Assembly: GCA_030645355.1 (NCBI GenBank)
Contig: JAUSNJ010000118.1
Location: 1-64,000, forward strand
Source: Rhodoferax sp.
GTDB taxonomy: Bacteria > Pseudomonadota > Gammaproteobacteria > Burkholderiales > Burkholderiaceae_C
Reading direction: 5' to 3'
DNA: 64,000 nt
The notes below the pieces were generated by a model that worked only from the letters and a program-made list of their open reading frames with translations, had not been told where the DNA came from and did no database searches. Position 1 is the first letter of the stretch. Each line of letters opens with the position of its first letter. The position numbers and the translations under genes were made by a program. Below, in pieces: positions 49,020 to 61,211 of the stretch.

Positions 49020-49751
49020 TCAGCACTTGATTCCAACATGCAATGCCACTACGCCGCCCGTCAGGTTGTGATAGTCCACATGACCGAAACCACCTTTGTG
49101 CATCATGGCTTTGAGTTCGGCCTGCCCGGGATGCATGCGAATGGACTCCGCCAGATACTGGTAGCTGGAATCGTCACCCGCGACCAGCTTTCCCAATTTT
49201 GGCAATACCTTGAAGGAATACCAGTCGTAAATCTTCTCCAGCGGCGCCGCGACCTTGGAAAACTCCAGGACCAGCAGCTTGCCGCCCGGCTTCAGCACAC
49301 GGTTCATCTCGGCCAGCGCCACATCCTTGTGCGTCATGTTGCGCAAGCCAAATGCCACGCTCACGACGTCGAAATAGTTGTCGCCAAACGGCAGTTTTTC
49401 CGCGTCGCACACCAGCGTTGGCAAGGCAACACCCGCATCCAGCAGCCGGTTGCGCCCGGTGCGCAGCATGGCTTCATTGATGTCGGTATGCACGACCTGC
49501 CCGGTGCTCCCCACCTGCTTGGAAAAGGCCAGGGCCAGATCTCCGGTGCCGCCTGCAATGTCCAGCGCCTTGTCACCCGGATGCAGGTTGGCCACCATGA
49601 CGGTATAAGCCTTCCAAGCCCGGTGCAGGCCCATGGACATGAGGTCGTTCATCAGGTCGTATTTGGGCGCAACCGAATCAAACACGCCCCGAACATGGCC
49701 GGCTTTTTCCGCCTCGTCTACGGACTTGAATCCAAAGTGTGTGGTGCTCAT
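49020..49751 (-). CDS. ubiE: Ubiquinone/menaquinone methyltransferase UbiE
   Basis: [58 protein letters not shown]. Confidence 0.96.
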   Translation of the reverse strand: MSTTHFGFKSVDEAEKAGHVRGVFDSVAPKYDLMNDLMSMGLHRAWKAYTVMVANLHPGDKALDIAGGTGDLALAFSKQVGSTGQVVHTDINEAMLRTGRNRLLDAGVALPTLVCDAEKLPFGDNYFDVVSVAFGLRNMTHKDVALAEMNRVLKPGGKLLVLEFSKVAAPLEKIYDWYSFKVLPKLGKLVAGDDSSYQYLAESIRMHPGQAELKAMMHKGGFGHVDYHNLTGGVVALHVGIKC

Positions 49752-49775
49752 ACTGACAATAAGAAAAAGTGTCCG

Positions 49776-50189
49776 CTAATGGCTGGCGCAGCTGCTGCCA
49801 GACTTTGCCGCCATCGGGGTGTCACGGTCCACACCGGCTGCCTGGAGGCGGTCCAGGTAGTCCTGCCACAGGCGTTCCTGCTCGGCACCCAAAAAATACA
49901 GGTAGTCCCAGGAGAAAATGCCGCTGTCATGGCCGTCGGAAAAACGGGGCTGCACGGCATAGTTCCCAACCGGGTCCAGCGCATCCAGCTGCACCTCCCG
50001 CTTGCCGGTCTGCAGGACTTCCTGCCCGGGACCATGCCCCTGCACCTCGGCCGACGGGGAATAGACGCGCATCAATTCAAACGGCAGCCGAAAGTGTGCG
50101 CCATCCGAGAACGTCACCTCCAGCACCCGTGACTGGCTGTGAACGGTCAGTGCTTGTGGCGTTGGAGCGCCTGTTTTCAAACCCGCCAT
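49776..50189 (-). CDS. DUF971 family protein
   Basis: TVHSQSRVLEVTFSDGAHFRLPFELMRVYSPSAEVQGHG...GIFSWDYLYFLG. Confidence 0.87.
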   Translation of the reverse strand: MAGLKTGAPTPQALTVHSQSRVLEVTFSDGAHFRLPFELMRVYSPSAEVQGHGPGQEVLQTGKREVQLDALDPVGNYAVQPRFSDGHDSGIFSWDYLYFLGAEQERLWQDYLDRLQAAGVDRDTPMAAKSGSSCASH

Positions 50190-50305
50190 AGAGTGGATAT
50201 CCCGGATAAGTGAATAGTGGAACGATAGGCCAAAGCGTCCCTGGACGCCCGTCCGATTTTCGCACAGACACCTTGAAAAAGGGGGGCAGATATACCCCCG
50301 TCGGC

Positions 50306-53300
50306 TTATACCAACACCCGTTCGATGCCTCCGGCGTTGACCGTTGCCACATACTGCGGCATCCAATCCTTGCCCAGAATCTGGTTCGCCATCTCGACCA
50401 CGATGTAGTCGGCCTCCAGCAGGCCGGTCTTGAGGTCGTCCTGGTAGCGGTTCAGGCCCATCAGGCAACTCGGGCAGGAGGTGAGTATCTTTACGTTCTG
50501 CGCGGCGTCGACGGCGCCGCTGGTACGTAACTGGGCCTCGCCCTTGCGGATTTCCTCTTCCTTGCGGAAACGCACTTGGGTGGACACGTCCGGACGCGAC
50601 ACCGCCAAGCCGCCACTTTCGCCGCAGCAGCGGTCGCTCTTGAGCACCTTGTCGCCCACCAGGGCCTTGACGGTCTTCATCGAGTCGCCCAGCTTCATGG
50701 GGTTGTGGCAGGGCTCGTGGTACAGGAAGCCGCCCTGGCCGGCCGGCAGCGTGATGCCTTTTTCCAGCAGGTATTCGTGGATGTCGATGATGCGGCTGCC
50801 GGGGAAGATGTCCTCGAACTTGTAGCCCTGCAACTGGTCATAGCAGGTGCCGCAGCTCACCACCACGGTTTTGATGTCCAGGTAGTTCAGCGTATTGGCC
50901 ACGCGGTGGAAGAGCACCCGGTTGTCGGTAATCATCTTCTCGGCCTTGTCGAACTGGCCGCTGCCGCGCTGCGGGTAGCCGCAGCACAGGTAGCCCGGGG
51001 GCAGCACAGTCTGGACCCCTGCGTGCCACAGCATGGCCTGGGTGGCCAGGCCAACCTGGCTGAACAGACGCTCGGAGCCGCAGCCGGGGAAGTAGAACAC
51101 CGCCTCGGTCTCGCCCGTGGTCGTCTGCGGGTTGCGGATGATGGGCACGTAATCCGGGTCCTCGATGTCCATCAACGCCCGGGACGTCTTCTTGGGCAGG
51201 CCACCGGGCATCTTCTTGTTGATGAAGTGGATGACCTGTTCCTTGATCGGCGCGGTGCCTACCGTGGCCCGCGGCGCATTGGTCTGCCTGCGCGCCACCA
51301 GCGACATCAGGCGATTGCCCAGGCGCTGGCCCTTGAAGCTGAGGTTGGTCAGCGCATGGGCAAACTGGATGCCGCGAACGCTCTGCGTGCCGATGAACCA
51401 GGCCTGGAACTCTGCCATCGGGCGCCAGCTCTTCTTGCCCATCTTGCGCAGCAGGTTGCGCATGTTCATGGTCACGTCGCCAAAATCGATCTTCACCGGG
51501 CACGGCGACAGACACTTGTGGCAGACCGTGCAGTGGTCGGCCACGTCTTCAAACTCTTCCCAATGCTTGATGGAGATGCCGCGTCGCGTCTGCTCCTCGT
51601 ACAAAAAGGCCTCAACCAGCAGCGAGGTGGCCAGGATCTTGTTGCGCGGGCTGTACAGCAGGTTGGCGCGTGGCACGTGGGTGGAGCACACCGGCTTGCA
51701 CTTGCCGCAGCGCAGGCAGTCCTTGACCGAATCCGCAATGGCGCCGATATCGCTCTGCTGCATGATCAGTGACTCGTGGCCCATCAGGCCAAAGGACGGC
51801 GTGTAGGCATCGGTCAGATCGGCATGCGCCGGGAAACCTTGCGTCGAATTGGCCTCAAGCCCTCGTGTTTGCTGCGTATGTTGCTCTCTATTTCGTAGCA
51901 ACTTGCCTTTGTTGAAGCGACCTTCGGGATCGACCTTGGCCTTGTACTCCGTGAAGGGGCGTAGCTCTTCGTCGGTCAGAAACTCCAGCTTGGTGATGCC
52001 AATGCCGTGCTCGCCCGAAATCACACCGTCCAGTGAACGTGCCAGCGCCATGATGCGCTTGACCGCGCCGTGGGCGGCCTGCAACATGTCGTAGTCGTCG
52101 CTGTTGACCGGGATATTGGTGTGCACATTGCCGTCGCCAGCATGCATGTGCAGCGCCACCCAGACCCGGCCCTTGAGGATGCGCTGGTGGATGGCCGTGC
52201 ATTCGCTCAGGATGGCTTCGAACGCGCCACCGGTGAAGATGCCTTGCAGTGGCGCGCGCAGTTGCGTCTTCCAGCTGGCGCGCAGGCTGTGGTCCTGCAA
52301 TGGGGCAAACAAGCCCTCCACGCCATCCAGCCAGCCCTGCCATTGGGCGCGCACCCCGGTGATCAGCGCCAATGCCTGGGCCACCCGGTCTTCCAGTAAT
52401 TCGGCTGCTGGGATGTCATTGGCGTCGCCACTTTTGCTCAGGGGCAGGCTGCCGGCCTCAAAAAACTCGGTCAGCGCGTCGCACAACGCCAACTTGTTGG
52501 TGAGGCTCAACTCGATGTTGATGCGCTCAATGCCATCGGTGTACTCCGCCATGCGCGGCAGCGGAATCACGACGTCCTCGTTGATCTTGAAGGCGTTGGT
52601 GTGGCGCGAAATGGCCGCCGTCTTTTTGCGGTCCAGCCAGAACTTCTTGCGCGCCTCGGGGCTGATGGCGACAAAGCCCTCACCGCTGCGCGAATTGGCA
52701 ATACGCACCACTTCCGAGGTTGCGCGGGCCACGGCATCGGCATCATCCCCGGCGATGTCTCCAAACAGGGCCATCTTCGGAAAACCGCCGCGCTTGCTCT
52801 TGGTGGCGTAGCCCACCGCCTTCAGGTAGCGGTCGTCCAAGTGCTCCAGACCGGCCAGCAGCACACCCGAGCGCTTCTGCTCGGCAAACATGAAGTCGAT
52901 GATTTCCACGATGCTGGGCACGGCGTCCCTGGCATTGCCAAAAAACTCCAGGCACACCGTGCGGGTATGGGCCGGCATCTTGTGCACCACCCAGCGCGCG
53001 CTGGTGATCAGACCGTCACAGCCCTCCTTCTGGATGCCGGGCAGGCCACTCAAAAACTTGTCGGTCACGTCCTTGCCCAGTCCTTCCTTGCGGAAGGATT
53101 TGCCGGGAATGACCAGTTGCTCGGTGCGCAGCCGGGTCTTGCCGTCGGCCTTGAAATACTGCAGCTCGAAGCTGGCCACATCCGCATCATGGATCTTGCC
53201 CATGTTGTGGTTGATGCGCGTCACCTCCAGCCACTCGGCCTGCGGTGTCACCATGCGCCAGCTGGCCAGATTGTCCAGCGCCGTGCCCCACAGCACAGCC

Positions 53301-54226
53301 TTCTTGCCACCGGCATTCATGGCGATGTTGCCACCGATGCAGGAGGCCTCGGCGGACGTGGGATCCACCGCAAACACGTAGCCACCGCGCTCGGCCGCAT
53401 CGGCCACGCGCTGGGTCACGACGCCGGCTTCGGTCCAGACTGTCGCCACCTCGCGGTCCATGCCGGGCAGGGTGCGCATCTCCACCTCGGTCATGGCTTC
53501 GAGCTTCTCGGTATTGATGACCGCCGACTTCCAGGTCAGCGGAATGGCGCCTCCGGTATAGCCGGTGCCGCCCCCACGCGGGATGATGGTCAACCCCAGG
53601 TCGATACAGCCCTTGACCAAGCCGGCCATTTCCTCCTCGGAGTCGGGGGTCAGCACCACAAACGGGTACTCCACGCGCCAGTCGGTGGCGTCCGTCACGT
53701 GCGACACACGCGACAGACCGTCAAACTTGATGTTGTCCTTGGCCGTCAGCTTGACCAGCGCGCGCTGGGTCTTGCGGCGTAGCGCGCCCACTTCGACCGA
53801 CGCTGCGTCAAACGCCTGGACTGATGCCCGGGCTGCCACCAGCAATTCGCCGACCATCGCATCGCGCTCGGGGTCCACCTGGGGCGTGCGGCGTTTTTCA
53901 ACTTCCTGCAGGCGGTGGTGCAAGGCTTCTACCAGTTGACCGCGCCGTTTGGGGTTGTCCAGCAGGTCGTCCTGCAGATAGGGGTTGCGCTGCACAACCC
54001 AGATGTCCCCCAGCACCTCATACAGCATGCGGGCCGAACGGCCGGTGCGCCGCTCGCCACGCAACTGGTTGAGCAGGCCCCAGGCGCGTGCGCCCAGCAA
54101 ACGGATCACGATTTCGCGGTCGGAAAACGAGGTGTAGTTGTAGGGGATTTCGCGGATGCGTTCGTGCACATGCGGCTGGGTGCCGGGCGCAGACAGGAGG
54201 TGGTTGAGCGAGGTGGGAGCGTTCAT
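50306..54226 (-). CDS. Large FAD-linked oxidase / Fe-S oxidoreductase fusion (DUF3683-type)
   Basis: [19 protein letters not shown]-binding motif; [17 protein letters not shown] and [15 protein letters not shown] clusters; CCG-type motifs. Confidence 0.88.
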   Translation of the reverse strand: MNAPTSLNHLLSAPGTQPHVHERIREIPYNYTSFSDREIVIRLLGARAWGLLNQLRGERRTGRSARMLYEVLGDIWVVQRNPYLQDDLLDNPKRRGQLVEALHHRLQEVEKRRTPQVDPERDAMVGELLVAARASVQAFDAASVEVGALRRKTQRALVKLTAKDNIKFDGLSRVSHVTDATDWRVEYPFVVLTPDSEEEMAGLVKGCIDLGLTIIPRGGGTGYTGGAIPLTWKSAVINTEKLEAMTEVEMRTLPGMDREVATVWTEAGVVTQRVADAAERGGYVFAVDPTSAEASCIGGNIAMNAGGKKAVLWGTALDNLASWRMVTPQAEWLEVTRINHNMGKIHDADVASFELQYFKADGKTRLRTEQLVIPGKSFRKEGLGKDVTDKFLSGLPGIQKEGCDGLITSARWVVHKMPAHTRTVCLEFFGNARDAVPSIVEIIDFMFAEQKRSGVLLAGLEHLDDRYLKAVGYATKSKRGGFPKMALFGDIAGDDADAVARATSEVVRIANSRSGEGFVAISPEARKKFWLDRKKTAAISRHTNAFKINEDVVIPLPRMAEYTDGIERINIELSLTNKLALCDALTEFFEAGSLPLSKSGDANDIPAAELLEDRVAQALALITGVRAQWQGWLDGVEGLFAPLQDHSLRASWKTQLRAPLQGIFTGGAFEAILSECTAIHQRILKGRVWVALHMHAGDGNVHTNIPVNSDDYDMLQAAHGAVKRIMALARSLDGVISGEHGIGITKLEFLTDEELRPFTEYKAKVDPEGRFNKGKLLRNREQHTQQTRGLEANSTQGFPAHADLTDAYTPSFGLMGHESLIMQQSDIGAIADSVKDCLRCGKCKPVCSTHVPRANLLYSPRNKILATSLLVEAFLYEEQTRRGISIKHWEEFEDVADHCTVCHKCLSPCPVKIDFGDVTMNMRNLLRKMGKKSWRPMAEFQAWFIGTQSVRGIQFAHALTNLSFKGQRLGNRLMSLVARRQTNAPRATVGTAPIKEQVIHFINKKMPGGLPKKTSRALMDIEDPDYVPIIRNPQTTTGETEAVFYFPGCGSERLFSQVGLATQAMLWHAGVQTVLPPGYLCCGYPQRGSGQFDKAEKMITDNRVLFHRVANTLNYLDIKTVVVSCGTCYDQLQGYKFEDIFPGSRIIDIHEYLLEKGITLPAGQGGFLYHEPCHNPMKLGDSMKTVKALVGDKVLKSDRCCGESGGLAVSRPDVSTQVRFRKEEEIRKGEAQLRTSGAVDAAQNVKILTSCPSCLMGLNRYQDDLKTGLLEADYIVVEMANQILGKDWMPQYVATVNAGGIERVLV
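51858..51899 (+). repeat. 42-nt dispersed motif copy 7 (in frame between FAD and Fe-S domains)
   Basis: AGCCCTCGT-N16-GCTCT-ctatttc-GTAGC. Confidence 0.75.
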
Positions 54227-54394
54227 CGGACAGTAGTTTGCGGTCTTGGCAGCCTGGGAGACCGCTTTGGGCGGGAGGAAGATATTACCGCAGTGCAGCA
54301 ATCACCTACCCACGGGAGTGGCAAACTCGGCTGGGGCGGCGCCTCTAATGGAAATCACCGAGCGCCGAGCACAATCCGATCAGTTTTAATCAGA

Positions 54395-54412
54395 CTGTCA
54401 CAAAACCTTCAT
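54395..54412 (+). promoter_or_regulatory. Candidate Pho box upstream of ugp operon
   Basis: CTGTCAC-AAAA-CCTTCAT vs CTGTCAT-N4-CTGTCAT (6/7 and 5/7). Confidence 0.55.
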
Positions 54413-54448
54413 ACCCTTGCGCGTTTGTACGTACCCAAAGGAACTCCC

Positions 54449-55750
54449 ATGAAACTGAAAATCGCCACATTGGCGCTCGGAACAGCACTCTCTTTCAGCG
54501 CCCAGGCTCAAACCGAAATCCAGTGGTGGCATTCCATGACCGGAGGACTCAACGAGTGGGTCAACGACCTGGCCAAGGGATACAACGACAGCCAGAAGGA
54601 TTTCAAGATCGTTCCCACCTTCAAGGGCAATTACGACGAGTCGATGACAACGGCCATGGCCGCGTTCCGCGCCGGCAATGCGCCGCACATCCTGCAGGTT
54701 TTCGAGGTGGGGACCGCCACCATGATGGCCGCCAAAGGCGCCATCAAGCCGGTGGGCGAGGTCATGAAACAGGCCGGCGTGCCGTTTGACCCCAAGGCCT
54801 ATGTGCCCGCGGTAGCTGGTTACTACACGGCGCCCAATGGCGAGATGATGTCGTTCCCGTTCAACAGCTCGACCACCATCTTCTATTACAACAAGGACGC
54901 CTTCAAGGCCGCCGGACTGGACCCCAACCGCGCGCCCAGCACGTGGCCCGAGGTCACGCTGGCGGCTGCCAAGCTGAAGGCGTCCGGCCACAAGTGCCCG
55001 TACACCTCTAGCTGGGTAAGCTGGGTCCATCTGGAGAGCTTCTCCACCTGGCACAACACCCTGTTTGCCACCCAGAACAACGGTTTTGGCGGCACCAGTG
55101 CACGCCTGGCCTTCAATTCACCGCTGCACCTGCGCCACTTTGACAACCTGTCCAACATGTCCAAGCAGGGTCTGTTTGTCTACAAAGGGCGCGCCAGCGT
55201 GGCCGTGCCATCCTTCGTGTCCGGTGAGTGCGCCATGATGACCGGTTCCGCGGGCTCCTACGCCGACGTCAGCAAGGGTGCCAAGTTTGGCTACGGCCTG
55301 GCGCCGCTGCCCTATTACCCGGATGTGGAAGGCGCACCGCAGAACACCATCATCGGCGGCGCCAGCCTGTGGGTCATGGCGGGCAAGAAGCCTGCTGAGT
55401 ACAAGGGTGTTGCGGACTTCTTCAAGTACCTCTCCAGCCCCGAAATCCAGTCGGCCAGCCACAAGCGCACCGGCTACCTGCCCATCACCATGGCCGCCTA
55501 CCAGCTCACCGAGAAGTCCGGCTTCTACAAAGAAAAGCCCGGAACCGACGTGGCTGTGTCCCAGATGATCCGCAAGACCACCGACAAGTCGCGCGGCATC
55601 CGCCTGGGCAATTTTGTGCAGATCCGCACCATCATCGACGAGGAAACCGAAACCATCTGGTCCGGCAAAAAGACACCCAAGGAAGCCCTGGAGGCCGCAA
55701 TGAAGCGCGGCAACGAGCAGCTGGAAAAGTTCGAGCGAGCCAACAAGTAG
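54449..55750 (+). CDS. ugpB: sn-glycerol-3-phosphate ABC transporter substrate-binding protein
   Basis: [46 protein letters not shown]. Confidence 0.95.
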   Translation: MKLKIATLALGTALSFSAQAQTEIQWWHSMTGGLNEWVNDLAKGYNDSQKDFKIVPTFKGNYDESMTTAMAAFRAGNAPHILQVFEVGTATMMAAKGAIKPVGEVMKQAGVPFDPKAYVPAVAGYYTAPNGEMMSFPFNSSTTIFYYNKDAFKAAGLDPNRAPSTWPEVTLAAAKLKASGHKCPYTSSWVSWVHLESFSTWHNTLFATQNNGFGGTSARLAFNSPLHLRHFDNLSNMSKQGLFVYKGRASVAVPSFVSGECAMMTGSAGSYADVSKGAKFGYGLAPLPYYPDVEGAPQNTIIGGASLWVMAGKKPAEYKGVADFFKYLSSPEIQSASHKRTGYLPITMAAYQLTEKSGFYKEKPGTDVAVSQMIRKTTDKSRGIRLGNFVQIRTIIDEETETIWSGKKTPKEALEAAMKRGNEQLEKFERANK

Positions 55751-55772
55751 CCCCCCGGCGGACTTCAAGCCC

Positions 55773-56663
55773 ATGGCAGTGGAAAAACGCGTCTTTTTCA
55801 GGTCGACCTGGCTGCCGTGGCTGCTTCTGGCCCCGCAGCTGGTCATCGTCGGCGTGTTTTTCTTCTGGCCGGCCGGGCAAGCCGTGTTGCAGTCCCTGCA
55901 GGAGCAGGATGCCTTCGGGCTGAGCGTCAACTGGGTCGGGCTGGACAACTTCAGGACCCTGCTGTCTGACTCGGCCTACCTGGAGTCGTTCAAGACCACG
56001 GCGGTGTTTTCCATCCTGGTGGCGGTACTGGGAATCGCACTTTCACTGTTCCTGGCCGTCTTTGCCGACCGCATCATTCGCGGCGCACTGGCGTATCGCA
56101 CCATGCTGATCGTGCCCTACGCCGTAGCACCGGCTGTGGCTGGCGTCTTGTGGGTCTTCATGTTCTCGCCCTCCATCGGTGTGGTGTCCTACGCGCTGAG
56201 CCACTCGCTGGGCTTTGAGTGGAACCATTTGCTCGACTCCGGCCACGCAATGGCGCTGATCGTCACGGCCGCGGTATGGAAGCAGATTTCCTACAACTTC
56301 CTGTTCTTTCTGGCGGGCATGCAGTCAATTCCCAAATCGCTGATCGAAGCGGCTGCGATGGACGGTGCGCGCCCGTGGCGGCGGTTCTGGACGATACAGT
56401 TTCCACTGCTGTCGCCCACCACGTTCTTTCTGCTCGTCATCAACATGGTGTACGCCTTCTTCGACACCTTCGCCATCATCGATGCCACCACGCACGGTGG
56501 CCCCGGACGCGATACGGTGATTCTGGTCTACAAGGTCTACCAGGACGGCTTCAAAGGGGGCGACATTGGTGGTGCCGCGGCCCAGTCCGTCATCTTGATG
56601 CTGGTCGTCATCGCGATGACGGTGTTCCAGTTCCGCTACATCGAAAAGAAAGTGAACTATTAG
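55773..56663 (+). CDS. ugpA: sn-glycerol-3-phosphate ABC transporter permease
   Basis: [55 protein letters not shown]. Confidence 0.94.
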   Translation: MAVEKRVFFRSTWLPWLLLAPQLVIVGVFFFWPAGQAVLQSLQEQDAFGLSVNWVGLDNFRTLLSDSAYLESFKTTAVFSILVAVLGIALSLFLAVFADRIIRGALAYRTMLIVPYAVAPAVAGVLWVFMFSPSIGVVSYALSHSLGFEWNHLLDSGHAMALIVTAAVWKQISYNFLFFLAGMQSIPKSLIEAAAMDGARPWRRFWTIQFPLLSPTTFFLLVINMVYAFFDTFAIIDATTHGGPGRDTVILVYKVYQDGFKGGDIGGAAAQSVILMLVVIAMTVFQFRYIEKKVNY

Positions 56664-57515
56664 ATGGTGGAGCGTCGCCCCTGGCTGGATCTGCTGGCCC
56701 ACGCCGTCATGGTGTTGGGGCTGCTGATCGTCGCCTTTCCGCTGTACCTGGCGTTCGTGGCATCGACCCACACCGCGCAGGACATCTTGCAGGCCCCCAT
56801 GCCCATGCTGCCCGGAGCGCACTTGTGGGACAACTATGTCGCGGCGCTCACCGGCCAGGGCGGTGGTGCCGGCTCCAACGCGCCGGTGGCACGCATGATG
56901 TGGATCAGCCTGGTGACGGCACTGGTCATCACCTTTGGCAAGATCAGCATTTCATTGCTGTCGGCATTCGCACTGGTCTACTTCCAGTTTCCGTTTCGCT
57001 CCCTGTTCTTCTGGGCCATCTTCATCACCCTGATGCTGCCGGTGGAAGTGCGCATCGGCCCGACCTACCAGGTGGTATCCGACTTGGGCATGCTCAACAC
57101 CTACGCCGGGCTGACGGTGCCGCTGATTGCGTCGGCCACCGCCACCTTTCTGTTTCGCCAGTTCTTCCTGACCGTGCCCGACGAACTGCTGGAGGCGGCA
57201 CGCATGGACGGCGCCGGACCCATGCGTTTCTTCAAGGACATCCTGCTGCCGCTGTCCAGAACGTCCATCGCAGCCCTGTTCGTGATCCAGTTCATCTATG
57301 GCTGGAACCAGTACCTGTGGCCGCTGCTGGCCACCACCAGTGAGGACATGTACCCGGTGGTAGTCGGCATCAAGCGCATGATCGCCGGCGGTGACTCGGG
57401 CAACGAATGGAACATCGTGATGGCCACCGCCATCCTGGCCATGCTGCCGCCAGCGGTGGTGGTGGTCTTCATGCAGCGGTGGTTCATCAAGGGGCTGGTG
57501 GATACCGAAAAGTAA
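56664..57515 (+). CDS. ugpE: sn-glycerol-3-phosphate ABC transporter permease
   Basis: [49 protein letters not shown]. Confidence 0.94.
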   Translation: MVERRPWLDLLAHAVMVLGLLIVAFPLYLAFVASTHTAQDILQAPMPMLPGAHLWDNYVAALTGQGGGAGSNAPVARMMWISLVTALVITFGKISISLLSAFALVYFQFPFRSLFFWAIFITLMLPVEVRIGPTYQVVSDLGMLNTYAGLTVPLIASATATFLFRQFFLTVPDELLEAARMDGAGPMRFFKDILLPLSRTSIAALFVIQFIYGWNQYLWPLLATTSEDMYPVVVGIKRMIAGGDSGNEWNIVMATAILAMLPPAVVVVFMQRWFIKGLVDTEK

Positions 57516-57525
57516 ACCTGTTTGC

Positions 57526-57558
57526 GGGACAGACCTCAGCGAATCGGAGCTCTGTCCC
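57526..57558 (+). other. Intergenic hairpin between ugpE and ugpC
   Basis: GGGACAGA ... TCTGTCCC, with inner CTC/GAG pairing. Confidence 0.55.
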
Positions 57559-57575
57559 CAGCTGATTAAAAGACT

Positions 57576-58592
57576 ATGGCATCTATTTCACTCAAAAACG
57601 TCGTCAAGCGCTACGGTACCGGGCCCAAGGCGGTCGCAGTCATTCATGGCGTCAATGCCGAGATTGCCCATGGCGAATTCATCGTCATCGTCGGCCCATC
57701 GGGTTGCGGCAAGTCCACGCTACTGCGCATGGTGGCCGGGCTGGAAGAGATCACCGGTGGTGAGATCGCCATCAACGGCAAGGTCGTCAACGACGTGGAG
57801 CCCAGCGACCGCGACATCGCCATGGTGTTCCAGAACTACGCCCTCTACCCCCACATGAGCGTGTTCGACAACATGGCCTACGGCCTGAAGATTGCCAAGG
57901 TGCCACTGGACGAAATCAAGACGCGCGTGGACAAGGCGGCCAAGATTCTGGAGATTGGCCCGTTCATGGCGCGCAAGCCACGCGAGCTCTCCGGTGGCCA
58001 GCGTCAGCGCGTGGCCATGGGTCGTGCCATCGTGCGCCAGCCCCAGGTGTTCCTGTTTGACGAACCTCTCAGCAATCTGGACGCCAAGCTGCGCGCCCAG
58101 ACCCGCCTCGAAATCCAAAAACTGCACCGTGAGCTGGGCATCACCTCGCTATTCGTGACCCACGACCAGGTGGAGGCCATGACGTTGGCCCAGCGGATGA
58201 TCGTCATGAATGGCGGCGTCATGGAGCAGTTTGGCACGCCCGAAGAGGTCTACACCCGCCCGGCCACCACCTTCGTAGCCAGCTTCATCGGCTCACCACC
58301 CATGAACCTATTGAAAAACGCACCCGATGCCCAAGCGGGCGTCGTCACCGGCGTCCGCCCCGAGCATCTGGACATCACGCCCACTGGCTGGGCCTTGCAG
58401 GTCGAGGCGGTCGAAATGCTGGGCGCCGAGCGGTTGGTCTATGGCCGTTGGGCCCACAGCACCACCGACGAACTGGTCATCATCCGCACCGAGGAGTCAC
58501 ACGCCGTGCCCGCGCTGGGTGCCACCATCCACGTCACGCCACGCCCCGGAAAACTGCACGCCTTTGACGCCACCACCGGAAAAAGAATATGA
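57576..58592 (+). CDS. ugpC: sn-glycerol-3-phosphate ABC transporter ATP-binding protein
   Basis: [48 protein letters not shown]. Confidence 0.95.
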   Translation: MASISLKNVVKRYGTGPKAVAVIHGVNAEIAHGEFIVIVGPSGCGKSTLLRMVAGLEEITGGEIAINGKVVNDVEPSDRDIAMVFQNYALYPHMSVFDNMAYGLKIAKVPLDEIKTRVDKAAKILEIGPFMARKPRELSGGQRQRVAMGRAIVRQPQVFLFDEPLSNLDAKLRAQTRLEIQKLHRELGITSLFVTHDQVEAMTLAQRMIVMNGGVMEQFGTPEEVYTRPATTFVASFIGSPPMNLLKNAPDAQAGVVTGVRPEHLDITPTGWALQVEAVEMLGAERLVYGRWAHSTTDELVIIRTEESHAVPALGATIHVTPRPGKLHAFDATTGKRI

Positions 58593-58663
58593 CCCCCACG
58601 CTTGTCGCTGCGCGTACTTCGCTGCCCCCCAAGGGGGCCCTCGCGGCTTGGGGCGGCCCGGCG
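58593..58663 (+). repeat. GC-rich dispersed repeat, copy C
   Basis: cccccacgcttgtcgctgcgcgtacttcgctgccccccaagggggccctcgcggcttggggcggcccggcg. Confidence 0.65.
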
Positions 58664-58674
58664 CCGCTCACGCC

Positions 58675-59445
58675 ATGACACCCGACCTTCCCGCCTGGCC
58701 CTACCCTCGTTGGGTGGCCCACCGAGGCGCTGGCAAGTTGGCACCCGAGAACACGCTGGCTGCCTTTCGCGTCGGGGCGAGCCACGGTTTTCGCATGTTC
58801 GAGTGCGATGTCAAACTCAGCAGCGATGGCGTGCCTTTTCTGATGCACGACGCCACCCTGCAGCGCACCACCAATGCACGCGCCAAGCTGGGGGCCGGCA
58901 ACAGTGCCGTGGGCGGCGACCACCCCTGGGGTGTGCTGTCGCAGTTGGACGCCGGCAGTTGGCATTCGCGTGCCTTTGCCGGTGAGCCGCTACCCACGCT
59001 GGACAACATCGCTGCCTTTTGCATCCGCAATGGCTATTTCCTGAACATTGAAATCAAGCCCACACCGGGTACCGAACGCCATACGGGCGAAGTGGTGGCG
59101 CGGGAGGCCGCCCGCCTATGGGCCGGGCAAGCCGTGCCGCCACTGCTGACCTCGTTTGAACCCGACGCCCTGCGCGGCGCCCTGGACAGCGCACCCGGGC
59201 TGCCACGCGGCCTGCTGCTGGACACCCTGTGGAGCGGTTGGCTGGAAACGGCGCTGACGCTGGACTGCAAGGCCATCGTCTGCAACCACGCCCTGTGGGA
59301 CCGCAGCAGCGTCACACAGGCCCACAGTGCCGGATTTCGCACGCTGAGCTACACCGTCAACGACGAGTGGGCGGCGCAGCGCCTGATGGATCTGGGAACG
59401 GACGGCATCATCACCGACCGGGTGGACCTGTTCAGCCCGGTATGA
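58675..59445 (+). CDS. ugpQ: Glycerophosphodiester phosphodiesterase
   Basis: WVAHRGAGKLAPENTLAAFRVGASHGFRMFECDVKLSSDG. Confidence 0.93.
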   Translation: MTPDLPAWPYPRWVAHRGAGKLAPENTLAAFRVGASHGFRMFECDVKLSSDGVPFLMHDATLQRTTNARAKLGAGNSAVGGDHPWGVLSQLDAGSWHSRAFAGEPLPTLDNIAAFCIRNGYFLNIEIKPTPGTERHTGEVVAREAARLWAGQAVPPLLTSFEPDALRGALDSAPGLPRGLLLDTLWSGWLETALTLDCKAIVCNHALWDRSSVTQAHSAGFRTLSYTVNDEWAAQRLMDLGTDGIITDRVDLFSPV

Positions 59446-59467
59446 ACGGGCACCGTAGCGTGGCCCT

Positions 59468-59758
59468 TCAACGCCACCCGCGCCCGCCCGCCCACTGGCT
59501 GGTGGCCGCAAAGACCAGCAAGGCCGCGTAGCTGGCCATCTTGCCATCACGGCCGAAAACCCAGAGGCCGACTCCCAGCGCCACGGCACCAGCTACACAA
59601 TTGATAGCTGTCTGCGCAATGAATCCGAGGGCTACAGGGGTTTTTTTACTAACGAGTGGGCCGGACAGGGCCAGCAGCACACCCACGACAACGGCGGGTG
59701 CCAGGAAATTGGCCAGGTGATAGAGTTGGTCCAGGAAGCCCATGCGGCGTGCCAGCAA
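59468..59758 (-). CDS. Hypothetical small membrane protein
   Basis: Hydrophobic 96-aa ORF with several predicted TM-like segments. Confidence 0.55.
   Translation of the reverse strand: MLARRMGFLDQLYHLANFLAPAVVVGVLLALSGPLVSKKTPVALGFIAQTAINCVAGAVALGVGLWVFGRDGKMASYAALLVFAATSQWAGGRGWR
59592..59633 (-). repeat. 42-nt dispersed motif copy 8 (in frame in small membrane ORF)
   Basis: Minus strand AGCCCTCGG-N16-GCTAT-caattgt-GTAGC. Confidence 0.8.
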
Positions 59759-59816
59759 CGGCAGTCAGGTTGTTGAAGTGGTGACGATTTTATAATTGCT
59801 CTTTAATCCCGAATAT

Positions 59817-61076
59817 ATGGCCGTCTGGACACTAGGCATCAACCACACCACTGCACCGCTGGATTTGCGCGGGCGGTTTGCGTTCGCCATGGACCAGATA
59901 GAGCCCCAGTTGCGGGGTCTGCGCCAAGCCTTGCACCGCATGCCCGAAGCGGCGATCGTGTCCACCTGCAACCGCACCGAGATCTATTGCGCCGCAGAAG
60001 AAACAGAGCTCGAACCCACGCTGGGCTGGCTGGCCCACTCGGCCGGCATATCCCCTGAGGCACTACGCTCCCACACCTACAGCCTGCAGAACGACCAGGC
60101 AGCGCGCCACGCCTTTCGCGTCGCCAGCGGGCTGGACTCCATGGTACTGGGCGAACCGCAAATCCTGGGTCAGTTGAAAGATGCCGTGCGTGCCGCCGAG
60201 GCAGCTGGCGCCTTGGGCACCACGCTGTCGCAGCTGTTCCAGCGCTCGTTTGCCGTGGCCAAAGAGGTGCGCACCTCCACCGAAATCGGCGCCCACTCGA
60301 TCAGCATGGCCGCCGCTGCCGTGCGCCTGGCGGGCAACCTGTTTGAAGACCTGGGCCGGGTCAATGTCCTGTTTGTGGGCGCCGGTGAAATGATCGAACT
60401 GTGCGCCACGCACTTTGCAGCGAAGACGCCGAAGTCGATTGCCATTGCCAACCGCACCCTGGAGCGCGGCGAAAAGCTGGCCTCGCGTTTTGGCGGCGAG
60501 GTGATGCGCCTGGGTGATCTGCCCGACCGCCTGCATGAGTTTGATGCGGTCATCAGCTGCACCGCCAGCACCCTGCCCATCATTGGACTGGGTGCCGTTG
60601 AACGAGCCCTGAAGAAGCGCCGCCGCCGCCCCATGTTCATGGTCGATCTGGCCGTGCCGCGGGATATCGAGGTCGAGGTCAAGTCCCTGGAAGACGTATA
60701 CCTCTATACGGTCGACGACCTGGCCGGTGTGGTGCAGACCGCGCAGGCCAGCCGCCAGGCTGCAGTGGCCCAGGCCGAAGCTATCGTCGACGCCGGGGTT
60801 CAGAGCTTCATGCACTGGATCGACCAGCGCAGCTCGGTCCCGCTGATCCAGCAACTCAATGCCCAGGCAGACGCATGGCGCGCCACGGAGTTGGCCCGCG
60901 CCCGCAAGCTGCTGGCCAAGGGCGAGCCGGTGGACGCGGTGCTGGAGGCGCTGTCCAAGGGTCTGACCCAAAAAATGCTGCACGGCGCCATGGCCGAGCT
61001 GCATGCGGGCGATGCCCAGGCCCGAGAGCGTGCAGGCACCGCGATCTCGCACTTCTTCTTGCGCAACAGCCGTTAG
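59817..61076 (+). CDS. hemA: Glutamyl-tRNA reductase
   Basis: [45 protein letters not shown]. Confidence 0.96.
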   Translation: MAVWTLGINHTTAPLDLRGRFAFAMDQIEPQLRGLRQALHRMPEAAIVSTCNRTEIYCAAEETELEPTLGWLAHSAGISPEALRSHTYSLQNDQAARHAFRVASGLDSMVLGEPQILGQLKDAVRAAEAAGALGTTLSQLFQRSFAVAKEVRTSTEIGAHSISMAAAAVRLAGNLFEDLGRVNVLFVGAGEMIELCATHFAAKTPKSIAIANRTLERGEKLASRFGGEVMRLGDLPDRLHEFDAVISCTASTLPIIGLGAVERALKKRRRRPMFMVDLAVPRDIEVEVKSLEDVYLYTVDDLAGVVQTAQASRQAAVAQAEAIVDAGVQSFMHWIDQRSSVPLIQQLNAQADAWRATELARARKLLAKGEPVDAVLEALSKGLTQKMLHGAMAELHAGDAQARERAGTAISHFFLRNSR

Positions 61077-61090
61077 CTTCGCTAGCCACC

Positions 61091-61134
61091 CACTCTCCCC
61101 CAACCCCTCTCCCCCAGGGGACGAGAGGGGAGCT
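61091..61134. repeat. CCCCAACCCCTCTCCC-type palindromic intergenic repeat
   Basis: ctctcccccaacccctctcccccaggggacgagagggg; CCCCTCTC/GAGAGGGG arms. Confidence 0.5.
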
Positions 61135-61211
61135 AACAGCCACATTTTGTTTTTTCGCTTCGGCCAGGGCCTTACGGTCGTCGCGTTACTCGTCATCCAG
61201 ATTGAATGCCC

